Shown here: one piece after another, positions 1 to 8,938 of the stretch
Numbering within the stretch: position 1 is the stretch's first letter
Layout: each line of letters starts with the position of its first letter
From: Dyella telluris
GTDB lineage: Bacteria > Pseudomonadota > Gammaproteobacteria > Xanthomonadales > Rhodanobacteraceae
Direction: 5' to 3'
Length of the DNA: 64,000 nucleotides
Assembly: GCF_014297575.1 (NCBI RefSeq)
Contig: NZ_CP060412.1
Location: forward strand, 4,526,001 to 4,590,000
Notes under the pieces: model-generated
What the model was told of the DNA's origin: nothing
Database searches by the model: none
Seen by the model: the letters and a program-made list of their open reading frames with translations, nothing else
Translations under genes and position numbers: made by a program

Positions 1-296
1 CCAAGTGTGAACACTTGCCCCTGTTCGACTGCCAGGTCGAAAAGCGGCTGGCTTCCGGCCCCGAAATGGTGTCGGCGAACTTCGTCATCCCTTATCCCCC
101 GGGCTTTCCCATCATGGTGCCGGGGCAGGTGATCACGCAGGGGATCATCGACTTCATGCGCAAGCTCGATGTGAAAGAGATCCACGGATACAACCACGAG
201 CAGGGCCTGAAGTTGATCAAGGTCGATGGCGAGCATCGGGAAGCGAGCAAGACGCCTCCCGTCTCCACCAAGCCGGCCGCAAAGAAGAAGCGTTGA
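1..296 (+). CDS. Orn/Lys/Arg decarboxylase, C-terminal end (partial)
   Basis: Only the last 98 or so codons are present; the frame is open to the left edge, so the gene starts outside the window. The segment SANFVIPYPPGFPIMVPGQ followed by a gly/his-containing tail is the C-terminal domain signature of fold-type I PLP amino-acid decarboxylases (lysine, arginine or ornithine), which use up a proton in making an amine and CO2. The tail ends in a lysine-rich KPAAKKKR. It is followed 79 bp later by an AspT-type antiporter, the usual partner for exchanging substrate and product. The substrate cannot be decided from this fragment. Confidence 0.8.
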   Translation, partial: KCEHLPLFDCQVEKRLASGPEMVSANFVIPYPPGFPIMVPGQVITQGIIDFMRKLDVKEIHGYNHEQGLKLIKVDGEHREASKTPPVSTKPAAKKKR

Positions 297-375
297 AGGC
301 GACGACATCCTGTGCGTCGGCACGCCTGCGTGGCATGCCGACGCTGTGGCTCATGCTCTGGAAAAGGATCGCGCA

Positions 376-2076
376 ATGGCATCATTCTTCGAATTTCTTG
401 CAAGAAATCCTTACCTCCTCCTGTTTCTTACCGTAGGGCTGTCCGTCGCTGTCGGACGCATCTCCGTGAAGGGCTACGGCCTGGGCATGGTGGCGGCGGC
501 CATTGTGATCGGCACCGCGCTGGCCGTTTGGGCTTCTCTGTATCAGGTTACCCTGCAGCTGAATGATTTCACCAAGCTGCTCTTCTATTACTTGTTCATG
601 TACGGCGTCGGGCTGCGGGTGGGGCCTTCATTCGTCAACAGTCTCGGCAAGGATGGTCTCCGCTTCACCGTTCTTTCGCTGATCAGCTGCGCGGTTGGCC
701 TGCTTATCGTGGTGGCCGGTTGCCGGTGGCTTTCGCTGCCGCTTGGCGCCGCGGGTGGCATGCTTGCGGGGTCGCAGACGATGTCTGCCGCCATCGGAAC
801 GGCACAGCAGGCGGTTACGGCAGGCGCCGTGACACTGCCCGACGGGACATCCGTCGAGAAGGTTTCCGCGATGATCGCGCTGTCCTATGGCATCACCTAC
901 GTGTGGGGAACCATAGGTATCGTCCTGATCACCAAATACCTGCCCAAATGGTGGGGTATCGATGCCAGGGTGGCGGCGGCCGAGTACGAGAAGGAGCACG
1001 GGGTTACCAGCACCGACACGCAAACCTTGACGGGTTGGCGCATGGGTTCCTTGCGCGCTTACCGGCTGGAAAACACAGCCGTGATTGGAAAATCGATCCG
1101 CGAGTTTCTTGCGGACAATGACGAATACAAGATCATCAATGTGGTCCGACAGGGGCAATCGATAGGCGCGGACGACGATCTTCGCCTGATGGCCGGCGAT
1201 TACATTGCACTGGGCGGAAAGCAGGAAGCCTTGACCCAGAAGATGGGTCTGCTGGGGCCGGAGATCTCCGATCGCATGACCCTTGATGTTCCGTTGGACC
1301 AGGGCGAGATCCTGGTGACCAACAAGGCGATCGTCGGCAAGACCCTGGGCGAACTACGCGCCGAGGTCGCCGCCAATCACCTGGGCCTGGTGAAACTGGA
1401 GCGCGGCTCGGCGCCACTGCCCATCGTGCCGGATATCAAATTGCAGCGGATGGATATCCTGACCGTGGTGGGCATGCCGTTCGCCGTCCAGCGCGCCGGC
1501 GAGCTGATTGGCCGAGTCGTTCGCGCCAGTGTCGCCACCGACCTGTTGACCCTTTCGCTAGGCATGATCCTCGGTCTCTTGATCGGCATGATCGAATTCC
1601 CCGCGTTCGGGGCGAAGGTTGGCCTTGGCGCGGCCGGGGGACTGCTGGTGTCAGGCGTGATCGTCTCTTCGCTGTCGTCCCGGTTGCGCTTTTTCGGTAA
1701 CACGCCTAGCGCGGCCCGCAATGTACTGGAAGATCTTGGCCTGGTCGTCTTCGTGGCCATTGTTGGCATCAATGCGGGCTCGTCGCTTCTGTCGCAGCTG
1801 ACGGGAATGCTCGCACTGAAGATTTTCCTCGTCGGTTTTGTCGCGTGCTCCGTCCCGCCGTTCGTTGTCTGGGCGATTGGCCTGCACCTGTTCAAGATCA
1901 ATCCGGCCGTTCTGATGGGTGGCGTCGCCGGTGCGAGGAGCCATTCGGGACCCTGCCGCGAGGCAGCAGTGGAGATTGGCAGCAATGTGCCCTGGATTGG
2001 CTTTCCGGTCGGCTATGCAGTGTCCGGCGTTCTGCTGACGGTGATGGGCTATTTCGCCATGTTGCTATCGGGCTGA
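376..2076 (+). CDS. AspT-type amino acid antiporter (AAE family)
   Basis: A 566-residue inner-membrane exchanger of the aspartate:alanine exchanger family. Two repeated hydrophobic blocks (about residues 8-180 and 390-560) flank a cytoplasmic pair of TrkA-C/RCK_C-like domains (about 205-370), the standard YidE/AspT duplication layout. The start ATG at 376 has an AAAAGG ribosome site about 9 bases upstream; the frame is open further upstream but that stretch overlaps the decarboxylase gene. Family members exchange an amino acid for its decarboxylation product and so generate proton motive force. Next to a decarboxylase, the likely role is amino acid/amine or amino acid/amino acid exchange. The exact substrates are inferred from context only. 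Confidence 0.85.
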   Translation: MASFFEFLARNPYLLLFLTVGLSVAVGRISVKGYGLGMVAAAIVIGTALAVWASLYQVTLQLNDFTKLLFYYLFMYGVGLRVGPSFVNSLGKDGLRFTVLSLISCAVGLLIVVAGCRWLSLPLGAAGGMLAGSQTMSAAIGTAQQAVTAGAVTLPDGTSVEKVSAMIALSYGITYVWGTIGIVLITKYLPKWWGIDARVAAAEYEKEHGVTSTDTQTLTGWRMGSLRAYRLENTAVIGKSIREFLADNDEYKIINVVRQGQSIGADDDLRLMAGDYIALGGKQEALTQKMGLLGPEISDRMTLDVPLDQGEILVTNKAIVGKTLGELRAEVAANHLGLVKLERGSAPLPIVPDIKLQRMDILTVVGMPFAVQRAGELIGRVVRASVATDLLTLSLGMILGLLIGMIEFPAFGAKVGLGAAGGLLVSGVIVSSLSSRLRFFGNTPSAARNVLEDLGLVVFVAIVGINAGSSLLSQLTGMLALKIFLVGFVACSVPPFVVWAIGLHLFKINPAVLMGGVAGARSHSGPCREAAVEIGSNVPWIGFPVGYAVSGVLLTVMGYFAMLLSG

Positions 2077-2150
2077 GTACTGATCGTCGGCCAGTTGCAG
2101 CGGAAGAGGTGATTTGAATCGTCGGGTGCTACTACTTCCCGGAGGAAGCC

Positions 2151-3554
2151 ATGAATCGAACTGCCAGTGGTTGTGTGCCAGCGCTTGTGATGGGTGCTCT
2201 GCTCCTGACCACGCCTGAGCGTGGTCACGCGACGGATGCCCAGACACAGGCGCAATTGGATTCCATGAAGCGAACCATCGAAGCTCAACAGAGAGAGATC
2301 GACGAGCTCAAGGGCATGCTTCAGCAGAAAGCGACGCCTTCCGCGCCCGCCCAGGGAACGGTGGCGACGACACAACCGAAGAACGAAGCCGTTGCCACGC
2401 AGGCGGCTCCACCCGAATCCAAGGGTGGCGTTGCCGAGGCGGTCGAAAAGAGCAAGTTTGAAGTCTACGGCTTTGCCCAGCTTGACTACATCCAGGACTT
2501 CAAGCGGGTGGACCAGGCCTGGGACGCAACCCTGAGGCCGTCGAAGATCCCGACTGTCTCCGGCGCGGCCGGCGCCAACGGGCAATCGGTGCTCAGCGTT
2601 CGCCAGAGTCGCTTCGGCGTGAAGTCGAGCACTCCCCTGGGCGACGACGTGCTGCAGACACAGTTTGAATTCGACATGTTCGGCACGGGCGACAATGCGG
2701 GGCAGACCACCTTCAGGCTGCGCAAGGCCTATGGATCGTGGGGCGACTGGCTTGCCGGTCAAACCAACAGCGTCTTCATGGATGGCGACTCGTTCCCCAA
2801 CGTGATCGACTACTGGGGCCCCAATGGCATGGTGTTCATCCGCAATCCCCAGTTGCGTTGGGGACATGCATGGGGCGGGCACAGCTTTGCCGTGGCCATC
2901 GAGCAGCCCGGGAACGATATCGACCCTGGCCAGATTCGACAGATCGATCCGGAACTCGCCAGCCAGATCACCTCAAGGGAAAAGGTTCCCGATCTGACTG
3001 CCCACTATCGATACGACGGCAACTGGGGGCACGTGCAGGTGGCGACCGTACTCCGGGATGTCGGCTATCAAGGGCTGGGTACGCCCGATAATCGGCCCAA
3101 AGGCGACGAAACAGGTTGGGGCGTCAACCTGACGGGCAACATCAAGTTTGGCAGTGCCAGCCAGCTGATCCTTGCGGGCGTTCACGGCAAAGGCATCGCC
3201 AGCTACATGAATGACGGCGGGACGGATCTGGCGCCCGGTGGCGTCCAGGACGCACCGATTGCCAAGACCGTCCCACTGACAGGCCTGGTTGCGTATTTCG
3301 ACCACGGCTGGAACGACCAGTGGACCAGTTCCATCGGGTATAGCCAGACCAGCGTCACCAATACGCCTTTCCAGGAGGGAACTGCCTTCCGCAAGGGCCA
3401 GTACGCATCGGTCAACCTTTTGTACTCACCTTTCAAGGCCCTGTTGGTGGGTGGCGAATTCCTCTGGGGTTCGCTGGTCACGAAGAACGGCCAGTCCGGC
3501 AATGACAGTCGTTTGCAGATTTCCGTCAAGTACAGTTTCTCGAGCAATCCGTAA
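2151..3554 (+). CDS. DcaP-like trimeric outer-membrane porin
   Basis: 467 residues with a signal peptide (about 1-26, ending near GHA), then a short coiled coil (about 30-60, rich in Q, E and L) and a low-complexity linker, then a beta-barrel beginning at the FEVYGFAQLDYIQDF segment near residue 103. N-terminal coiled coil plus this barrel opening is typical of DcaP porins, which pass small anionic or dicarboxylic compounds. The start is fixed by GGAGG at about 2140-2144. It sits 74 bp after the antiporter and 25 bp before the glutaminase, so it probably admits the amino acid substrates this locus uses. Confidence 0.8.
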   Translation: MNRTASGCVPALVMGALLLTTPERGHATDAQTQAQLDSMKRTIEAQQREIDELKGMLQQKATPSAPAQGTVATTQPKNEAVATQAAPPESKGGVAEAVEKSKFEVYGFAQLDYIQDFKRVDQAWDATLRPSKIPTVSGAAGANGQSVLSVRQSRFGVKSSTPLGDDVLQTQFEFDMFGTGDNAGQTTFRLRKAYGSWGDWLAGQTNSVFMDGDSFPNVIDYWGPNGMVFIRNPQLRWGHAWGGHSFAVAIEQPGNDIDPGQIRQIDPELASQITSREKVPDLTAHYRYDGNWGHVQVATVLRDVGYQGLGTPDNRPKGDETGWGVNLTGNIKFGSASQLILAGVHGKGIASYMNDGGTDLAPGGVQDAPIAKTVPLTGLVAYFDHGWNDQWTSSIGYSQTSVTNTPFQEGTAFRKGQYASVNLLYSPFKALLVGGEFLWGSLVTKNGQSGNDSRLQISVKYSFSSNP

Positions 3555-3579
3555 CTCACGCTGACACGCGAGGTGGATT

Positions 3580-4638
3580 ATGAAGAAAGTATCTTCGACG
3601 CTTGGCATGGCTTTGACGCTATTGCTCAGCGGTTCCTGGGTGACGGTCGACAATGTCGCTTTCGCCGACACATCGGCCAATCTACAAACCGAGAAATTCA
3701 GCCCGCAGCAGATCCAGGCGGCACTCAATGAGGCATACGCCAAGTTCAAGGATGATCGTACAGGCGCCAACGCCACCTACATTCCGATCCTGGGCAAGAT
3801 GCCATCGGAATTGTTCGGCATCTCCCTGGTTACCGTGGACGGACATGTCTACACCGCTGGCGACGTGGATCAGAAGTTTTCGATGCAATCCATCTCCAAG
3901 GTGTTCACGCTCGCCCAGGTCATCAAGGAGTCCGGCCTGAAGGCGGTGGAGGACAACATCGGTGTCGATGCAACCGGCGACGTGTTCAATTCCATCGAGG
4001 CGATTGAAACGCACAAGGGCAAGGAGATGAATCCCTTCGTGAACCCCGGGGCCATTGCAACCACCTCGATGGTGCAAGGGAAAAATCGCGAAGAGATCTG
4101 GTCGAAGATCATCGGCATCTATAATGACTTCGCTGGCACCAAGTTGACGGTGCTGGATGAAGTCTATAAATCCGAGGCAGCCACGAACCAGCGCAACCAG
4201 GCCATCGGCAAGCTGATGTTTGCTTACGGCCGCATCAAGGAAGATCCCGATCGCGCAACCGATATCTATACGGAACAGTGTTCCGTGGGTGTCGATGCCA
4301 AGAACCTGGCAGCCATGGCCGCGACGCTGGCCAACGGTGGCACCAACCCGGTGACGCACAAGGCAGTGATCACCGCGGAGCAGGCAGAGAACGTCATGGC
4401 GGTCATGGCAACGGCCGGGCTGTACGACGACTCCGGCAAATGGCTGGTCAAGACGGGCTTGCCGGCGAAGAGTGGTGTAGGCGGTGGTGTCATCGCCATT
4501 TCACCTGGACGATTCGGCATTGGTGCGTTCTCGCCGCGGCTGGATGAGGCCGGGAACAGCGTTCGCGCGCAGCTTGCCATCGAGTACGTCACGAATGCAC
4601 TGCATGCCAACCCTTACGACGTCACCCCCGTCAAGTAA
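3580..4638 (+). CDS. glsA: Exported glutaminase (GlsA family)
   Basis: 352 residues. Serine-dependent glutaminase hydrolysing L-glutamine to glutamate and ammonia. The catalytic S-x-x-K pair is visible as S104-I-S-K107 within SMQSISKVF, and the C-terminal GIGAFSPRLDEAGNS block is conserved in the family. Unlike most GlsA proteins it has an N-terminal signal peptide (KK, hydrophobic 7-20, probable cleavage near AFA-D30), so it should work in the periplasm; the mature part has the usual family length. RBS GAGGTGG lies just upstream of ATG 3580. Ammonia release in the periplasm next to a decarboxylase/antiporter pair suggests acid neutralisation or glutamine scavenging. Confidence 0.92.
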   Translation: MKKVSSTLGMALTLLLSGSWVTVDNVAFADTSANLQTEKFSPQQIQAALNEAYAKFKDDRTGANATYIPILGKMPSELFGISLVTVDGHVYTAGDVDQKFSMQSISKVFTLAQVIKESGLKAVEDNIGVDATGDVFNSIEAIETHKGKEMNPFVNPGAIATTSMVQGKNREEIWSKIIGIYNDFAGTKLTVLDEVYKSEAATNQRNQAIGKLMFAYGRIKEDPDRATDIYTEQCSVGVDAKNLAAMAATLANGGTNPVTHKAVITAEQAENVMAVMATAGLYDDSGKWLVKTGLPAKSGVGGGVIAISPGRFGIGAFSPRLDEAGNSVRAQLAIEYVTNALHANPYDVTPVK

Positions 4639-4809
4639 CGGGAATCAGGGCAGCCCCATGGCCAGGGATGGCTTTGCGGTAATCCAGAAGGTGCGTCCTG
4701 ACGTTGCCCGCAGTGCAGATGTCCCTTGAGTTCAGGGTGCAGGGCAGGGGCGCTCATGGCGTGCGCAGTCTGCACCTATCGGTCAGTCGCCAGATGGCGC
4801 AAGAACGAC

Positions 4810-5880
4810 TTAACGCTGCGAGACTTCAGGCGAGTGGTGAACCTGATTCGTGTCCAGGCGCCACGCCAGAGTTTCTCCAGCGAGGAAGGGCACCACGGGC
4901 TGTCCGCCGACTTCAATGACATCGGGAACCTGCCACGGACTGCGCGTCAACGTGACCCGGCCGGCATTGAGGGGAAGGCCATAGAATCGGGGCCCATGCT
5001 CCGAAGCAAAGGCTTCAAGGCGGTTAAGTGCGCCTTCCTCTTCGAATACCTGTGCGTAGACTTCCAGGGCAACGGGTGCATTGAATATCCCCGCGCAACC
5101 GCAGGCCGCTTCCTTCATGGCGCGCGGATGGGGCGCGGAGTCCGTGCCGAGGAAAAAACGCGGTGAGCCAGAGGTCGCCGCCTGGCGCAGCGCGACGCGG
5201 TGTTTTTCGCGCTTGGCCACTGGCAGACAGTAAGCGTGCGGGCGAAATCCGCCTTGAAACATCGCATTGCGATTGATCAGCAGGTGGTGCGGCGTAATGG
5301 TTGCGGCGACCTGGTCGCGAGACTCTCGGATAAAGTCAGCTGCCTCGGCGGTGGTGATGTGCTCCAGCACCACTTTAAGTCCCGGGAAGTCCCGCACGAT
5401 AGGTGAGAGCACGCGTTCAATGAAGATCGCTTCGCGATCGAACACATCCACGGCGGCGTCGGTCACTTCGCCGTGAATAAGCAGCGGCATCCCGATACGT
5501 TCCATGGTGGCCAGTACGGGGTGGATCCGCCGGACGTCCGTCACGCCGTGGCTTGAGTTGGTCGTGGCATGCGCCGGGTAGAGCTTGCATGCGGCAAAGA
5601 CACCGGAAGCGTAACCCGTCGCTACTTCGTCAGGATCGGTATCGTTCGTGAGATAGCAGGTCATGAGGGGCTCAAACGAGGCTCCCACCGGGGTCGCGGC
5701 ACGAATTCGGTTCCGGTATTCGCGAGCAGCCTCCACCGTACAAACGGGAGGAACCAGGTTCGGCATCACGATGGCCCGCGCAAAGCTGCGGGCCGTAGCG
5801 GCGACGGTCTGCTCGAGCTGCGCGCCGTCGCGTAGATGGACATGCCAGTCATCAGGCGTTCGGATCGACATTGTCGTCAT
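4810..5880 (-). CDS. pyrC: Dihydroorotase
   Basis: 356 residues, the usual length of class II (PyrC) dihydroorotases, which close carbamoyl-aspartate to dihydroorotate in pyrimidine synthesis. Metal ligands are visible: H13 and H15 in DWHVHLRD, the carboxylated lysine K99 in KLYPAHATT, H136 in LIHGEV, H174 in LEHIT, and the aspartate of GTDSAPH near 245. The start at 5880 is supported by a perfect AGGAGG (complement of 5890-5895). It points towards glsA (convergent, 171 bp apart) and seems to be a single-gene unit. Confidence 0.97.
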   Translation of the reverse strand: MTTMSIRTPDDWHVHLRDGAQLEQTVAATARSFARAIVMPNLVPPVCTVEAAREYRNRIRAATPVGASFEPLMTCYLTNDTDPDEVATGYASGVFAACKLYPAHATTNSSHGVTDVRRIHPVLATMERIGMPLLIHGEVTDAAVDVFDREAIFIERVLSPIVRDFPGLKVVLEHITTAEAADFIRESRDQVAATITPHHLLINRNAMFQGGFRPHAYCLPVAKREKHRVALRQAATSGSPRFFLGTDSAPHPRAMKEAACGCAGIFNAPVALEVYAQVFEEEGALNRLEAFASEHGPRFYGLPLNAGRVTLTRSPWQVPDVIEVGGQPVVPFLAGETLAWRLDTNQVHHSPEVSQR

Positions 5881-6035
5881 AAATCGCGACCTCCTACCGG
5901 GTCTGGAGCATCAAACGCTGTTTTCGTCATCCTAACGTAAACGGACATGCCGGCCATGGGCGACGCCCAGGCATCCAGTCAATAACGCGTTTTCGCGGAC
6001 AGGAGCACAGCCGTCGTCAGGCCCCGCGCATGTCC

Positions 6036-6989
6036 TCAGGGCCCGGTTCGATCCCATGGGGCGTCTTCCGAGTCGATCCCCTTCCTGGCGTACGCCACCG
6101 CATTGTGCGGGTGCAGGCTTTCCTGGTGTTCGACGCGCACCCGATAGTCGGCGATCCCGCCTTCCGTATCCAGAACGCGCTGGATCCGGCGCGCGGCGTC
6201 TTCGCAGAACATCAGGTTGCGACCATTGGCCAGCGCGAATGCCTGTTCGTCTTCCCGCTTGACGATGGACTGCACAGGCGTGCCGAGCGCCGTTTCAATC
6301 CGGTCGACCAGATGGATGGCATCGAAGGCGGCACACCGGGCTAGCTGCGCCCAGATGTTGGCCACGCTGCGCTGGGCGTGTGGTGTGGCCGCCACGCCTT
6401 GCTCGCTGTTGAGCCAGGCGAGCGCGGTGTCGCGCGGCACGGGCGTGGGTGACGGAAAGCGACGGGCAAAGTGTTCGGTGATGACCTGTCGTGACAGCGC
6501 GGCTGAGGCAGGGCAAGTGGAGGAGTAGGTAACCTGGGTTTCCAGTGACATGTCCAGGCCGTCATGGCAGAGCGTTGCCTCGATGGCCATGGGGTAAACA
6601 CGCCAGCCCTCATGCTGGCTACGCAACGCCCTGCGTCGCACGGGCTGGTCGAACTGAAGGCGCAGCCGCGCGCGGTCCGCCAGTTCGTGCTGCGAATCAA
6701 GGAATTCCTGCAGCAGTCGCTGCAGGGCCGTGGTTCCCAGCGTCTCCGCGCCTAGTCGCTCGTCGATCAGCCGATAGAGGCGAGACATGTGGATGCCACG
6801 CCGGTCTGTCCGGACCAGGTTGACGAAGGCGTCCACGCGGGCCATGACCTGCAAGGTGGATCCGCGCCCGGCATCGATACGTAGGGGCGTGATGATCCCC
6901 TCCATGCCGACCCATTCGAGCGGGCCGCCACGTTCGGGGTCGGCCGCGACATCGGGCATCAGGGTGAGTGGCTCGGCGATCTGCTTCAC
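6036..6989 (-). CDS. folE2: GTP cyclohydrolase FolE2 (type IB)
   Basis: 317 residues. Makes dihydroneopterin triphosphate from GTP, the first step of folate synthesis. It is recognised by the YSSTCPASAALS block holding the metal-binding cysteine, and the C-terminal ESLHPHNAVAY block of the FolE2/MptA family. Type IB enzymes can use metals other than zinc and are often induced under zinc shortage; I saw no clear Zur palindrome in the 21 bp between this gene and the upstream subtilase, so it is probably co-transcribed with that operon. Confidence 0.95.
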   Translation of the reverse strand: MKQIAEPLTLMPDVAADPERGGPLEWVGMEGIITPLRIDAGRGSTLQVMARVDAFVNLVRTDRRGIHMSRLYRLIDERLGAETLGTTALQRLLQEFLDSQHELADRARLRLQFDQPVRRRALRSQHEGWRVYPMAIEATLCHDGLDMSLETQVTYSSTCPASAALSRQVITEHFARRFPSPTPVPRDTALAWLNSEQGVAATPHAQRSVANIWAQLARCAAFDAIHLVDRIETALGTPVQSIVKREDEQAFALANGRNLMFCEDAARRIQRVLDTEGGIADYRVRVEHQESLHPHNAVAYARKGIDSEDAPWDRTGP

Positions 6990-7010
6990 GTCGGTGTCGA
7001 TGAAGGGATG

Positions 7011-8303
7011 TCAGCGATGAGAGGCGCTGCGGGCGTCGCGCAGCTCACGGATGGCCGCGGCCGCGTCGACCTGGGGCGCGCCGCCCACCATCTTGCTGCT
7101 GTCCAGCAGAAGATCATGAACGCTGCGCGCATCGAGGTCCGGTGCAAGCGACAGCAGCAGAGCAATGATGCCGCTCACGTGTGCGGCAGCCATGGAGGAA
7201 CCGGACGTGAAGTCGTATCCGCCGCCGGGTTGCGTCGTGAGTATGTCTTTGCCGGGCGCGCTCAATACCCCGGCTGGCGCCGGCGCGGCGTTGCTGACCC
7301 GCACCACGATGACGCCGGGAACACTGTCGGGAAAGCCGGCACGACTTCCGTCGGGCGGCATGGCTGCAACGACGATCCGCTGTTGTTCCAGCAGTTGCCT
7401 GAGAAGCTTGTCCAGCAGGGGATCCGCTGGCCCGCCAAGGCTGAGATTGATGATGCGCGCGTCGGTGTCGAGGATGCCCGCCATGGCCTTGGCGAGCGTG
7501 AACGAATTGCAGCGCGCGCCATCCGGGCTGTTGGCCGGATACCAGCAGGCCTTGTAGAGGCTGATGCGGGAGCGGGGCGCCATGCCGACGATGCCCACGT
7601 GGTTGTCACCGATGGCGCCGATGATGCCGGCGACTTCCGTGCCGTGGGGGTCGCGGCTGAAGGCCGGCGCATTGTCGTCGACCTCATTGGTGGTGTCGTG
7701 GATGCGGCCTTGCAGGTCAGGGTGCGAGAGATCCGCGCCGGTATCGACAATGGCGATGTGTACGTGGTCGCCCTGGCTGATGGTGTGTGCCGCCGGCGCT
7801 TCGGTTTCCACGAAGCCGCGCTGCAGGTTGGCATAGGGGTCGTTGTACTCGTGGGCCTGTGGCGCGGGCGCCGAGTACACGTTGTAGTCCTGCAGTGGTT
7901 GCGCCAGTGCTACCCGGTCATCCTTGGACAAGGCGGCGAGCAGGTCGTCACGGGACATGCCCGGCGGCGGTTCCAGAACGATGCAGTACACGCTCAGCGC
8001 CTTGATGGGCCAGCCCGTCACTTCGCGCCAGCCGTAATGCTCGCGCATGGCCTTGAGCTCGGAGATGGCCCGCTGCCCGGCACCATAGTTGGCGCTGCTC
8101 ACATAGCCGAGCATGGTGGAGCCGGCGTGGGAGGGCGGTGGATCCTGCGGGTTGGTAACGGCGAGCACGATGTCGCGTCCGCTGTCCATGGCGGCGACGG
8201 AGCGCTGGCTGGCTACGGTCTGCGTGGGCTGATCCTTGCGCAATGGCGTGCATGCGCCCAACAGGGCCACGCTCAGCAGTGCGAGCAGCACGGCGTGCTT
8301 CAT
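7011..8303 (-). CDS. Lipoprotein subtilisin-like serine protease (S8)
   Basis: 430 residues. The signal peptide ends in a lipobox (L-G-A-C18), so the protein should be membrane-anchored and periplasmic or outer-membrane. A prodomain-like region (about 45-140) precedes the S8 domain. The triad is D187 (HIAIVDTGAD), H220 (DPHGTEVAG) and S370 (SGSSMAAAHVSG). The oxyanion-hole asparagine normally seen in VAAAGN is not at its expected place: the strand reads VVAAMPPDGSRAGFP. The start overlaps the anti-sigma stop by 4 bp (ATGA), indicating translational coupling. Context suggests a role in, or as output of, the adjacent ECF signalling pair. Confidence 0.9.
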   Translation of the reverse strand: MKHAVLLALLSVALLGACTPLRKDQPTQTVASQRSVAAMDSGRDIVLAVTNPQDPPPSHAGSTMLGYVSSANYGAGQRAISELKAMREHYGWREVTGWPIKALSVYCIVLEPPPGMSRDDLLAALSKDDRVALAQPLQDYNVYSAPAPQAHEYNDPYANLQRGFVETEAPAAHTISQGDHVHIAIVDTGADLSHPDLQGRIHDTTNEVDDNAPAFSRDPHGTEVAGIIGAIGDNHVGIVGMAPRSRISLYKACWYPANSPDGARCNSFTLAKAMAGILDTDARIINLSLGGPADPLLDKLLRQLLEQQRIVVAAMPPDGSRAGFPDSVPGVIVVRVSNAAPAPAGVLSAPGKDILTTQPGGGYDFTSGSSMAAAHVSGIIALLLSLAPDLDARSVHDLLLDSSKMVGGAPQVDAAAAIRELRDARSASHR

Positions 8304-8938
8304 GAGCCGGGCGCGACCTGTTCAGCCAGGCGGATGCCATGCGTGGCGCGCAGCTGCCGCAAGGCGTCCCCGGTCGTGGAGCCGTGTGTCGGCACCACGG
8401 TATACGCGCCCACGTCGTTGGGGCCGTTGACTACGTCGAGCTGCAATGAGTGCAGCAAGGCATTCCAGTCGGCGAGTTTCATGCTTGCGTCGGGCACGAC
8501 GCGGATCGCGCCGGTCAAGGCAGCGGCTGGTGCGGGGTCGCTCAGTGTGCGGTAGGAGGCTCGCTCGCCGTGTTCCGACCACAGCTCCATGCCGAGGATG
8601 CCGATGCCCACGGCCTGTGCGAGCACGGCGGCCACCAGGGCGCGCGTCACCCAGCTGCCTGCGCGTACCGGAGCTGCCGGTGTTTCAGCCTCGATGGTGT
8701 CCAGCCGTGACAAGAGCCGCTTCAGGCCCGCGTCGGGGTTGAGCTGGATCGCGGTTGGCAACGCCAGTGCAAGCCGCAGCCGGCTCTGCTGCGCAAATTC
8801 CTCGCGACAGGCTTCGCAGCAGGCCAGGTGTTCGGTCAGCCACAGGCTCTGCTCTTCGGGCGCGGTGTCCTGCAGTACCCAGGGCATGGCTTCCCAGGCC
8901 TTGGCGCAGTCCTTGTCGGTGTCTTTGGTCAACTTCAT
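8300..8938 (-). CDS. Membrane anti-sigma factor with zinc-binding N-terminus
   Basis: 212 residues. The N-terminal region has the zinc anti-sigma pattern H37-x3-C41-x2-C44; a single membrane helix follows at about 97-117, then a periplasmic C-terminal domain of about 90 residues. The start at 8938 overlaps the sigma-factor stop (ATGA), typical for a sigma/anti-sigma pair; a longer upstream open frame runs into the sigma gene and was not used. It should bind and silence the adjacent ECF sigma factor. The C-terminal domain resembles the prodomain of the neighbouring subtilase (see findings). Confidence 0.88.
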   Translation of the reverse strand: MKLTKDTDKDCAKAWEAMPWVLQDTAPEEQSLWLTEHLACCEACREEFAQQSRLRLALALPTAIQLNPDAGLKRLLSRLDTIEAETPAAPVRAGSWVTRALVAAVLAQAVGIGILGMELWSEHGERASYRTLSDPAPAAALTGAIRVVPDASMKLADWNALLHSLQLDVVNGPNDVGAYTVVPTHGSTTGDALRQLRATHGIRLAEQVAPGS

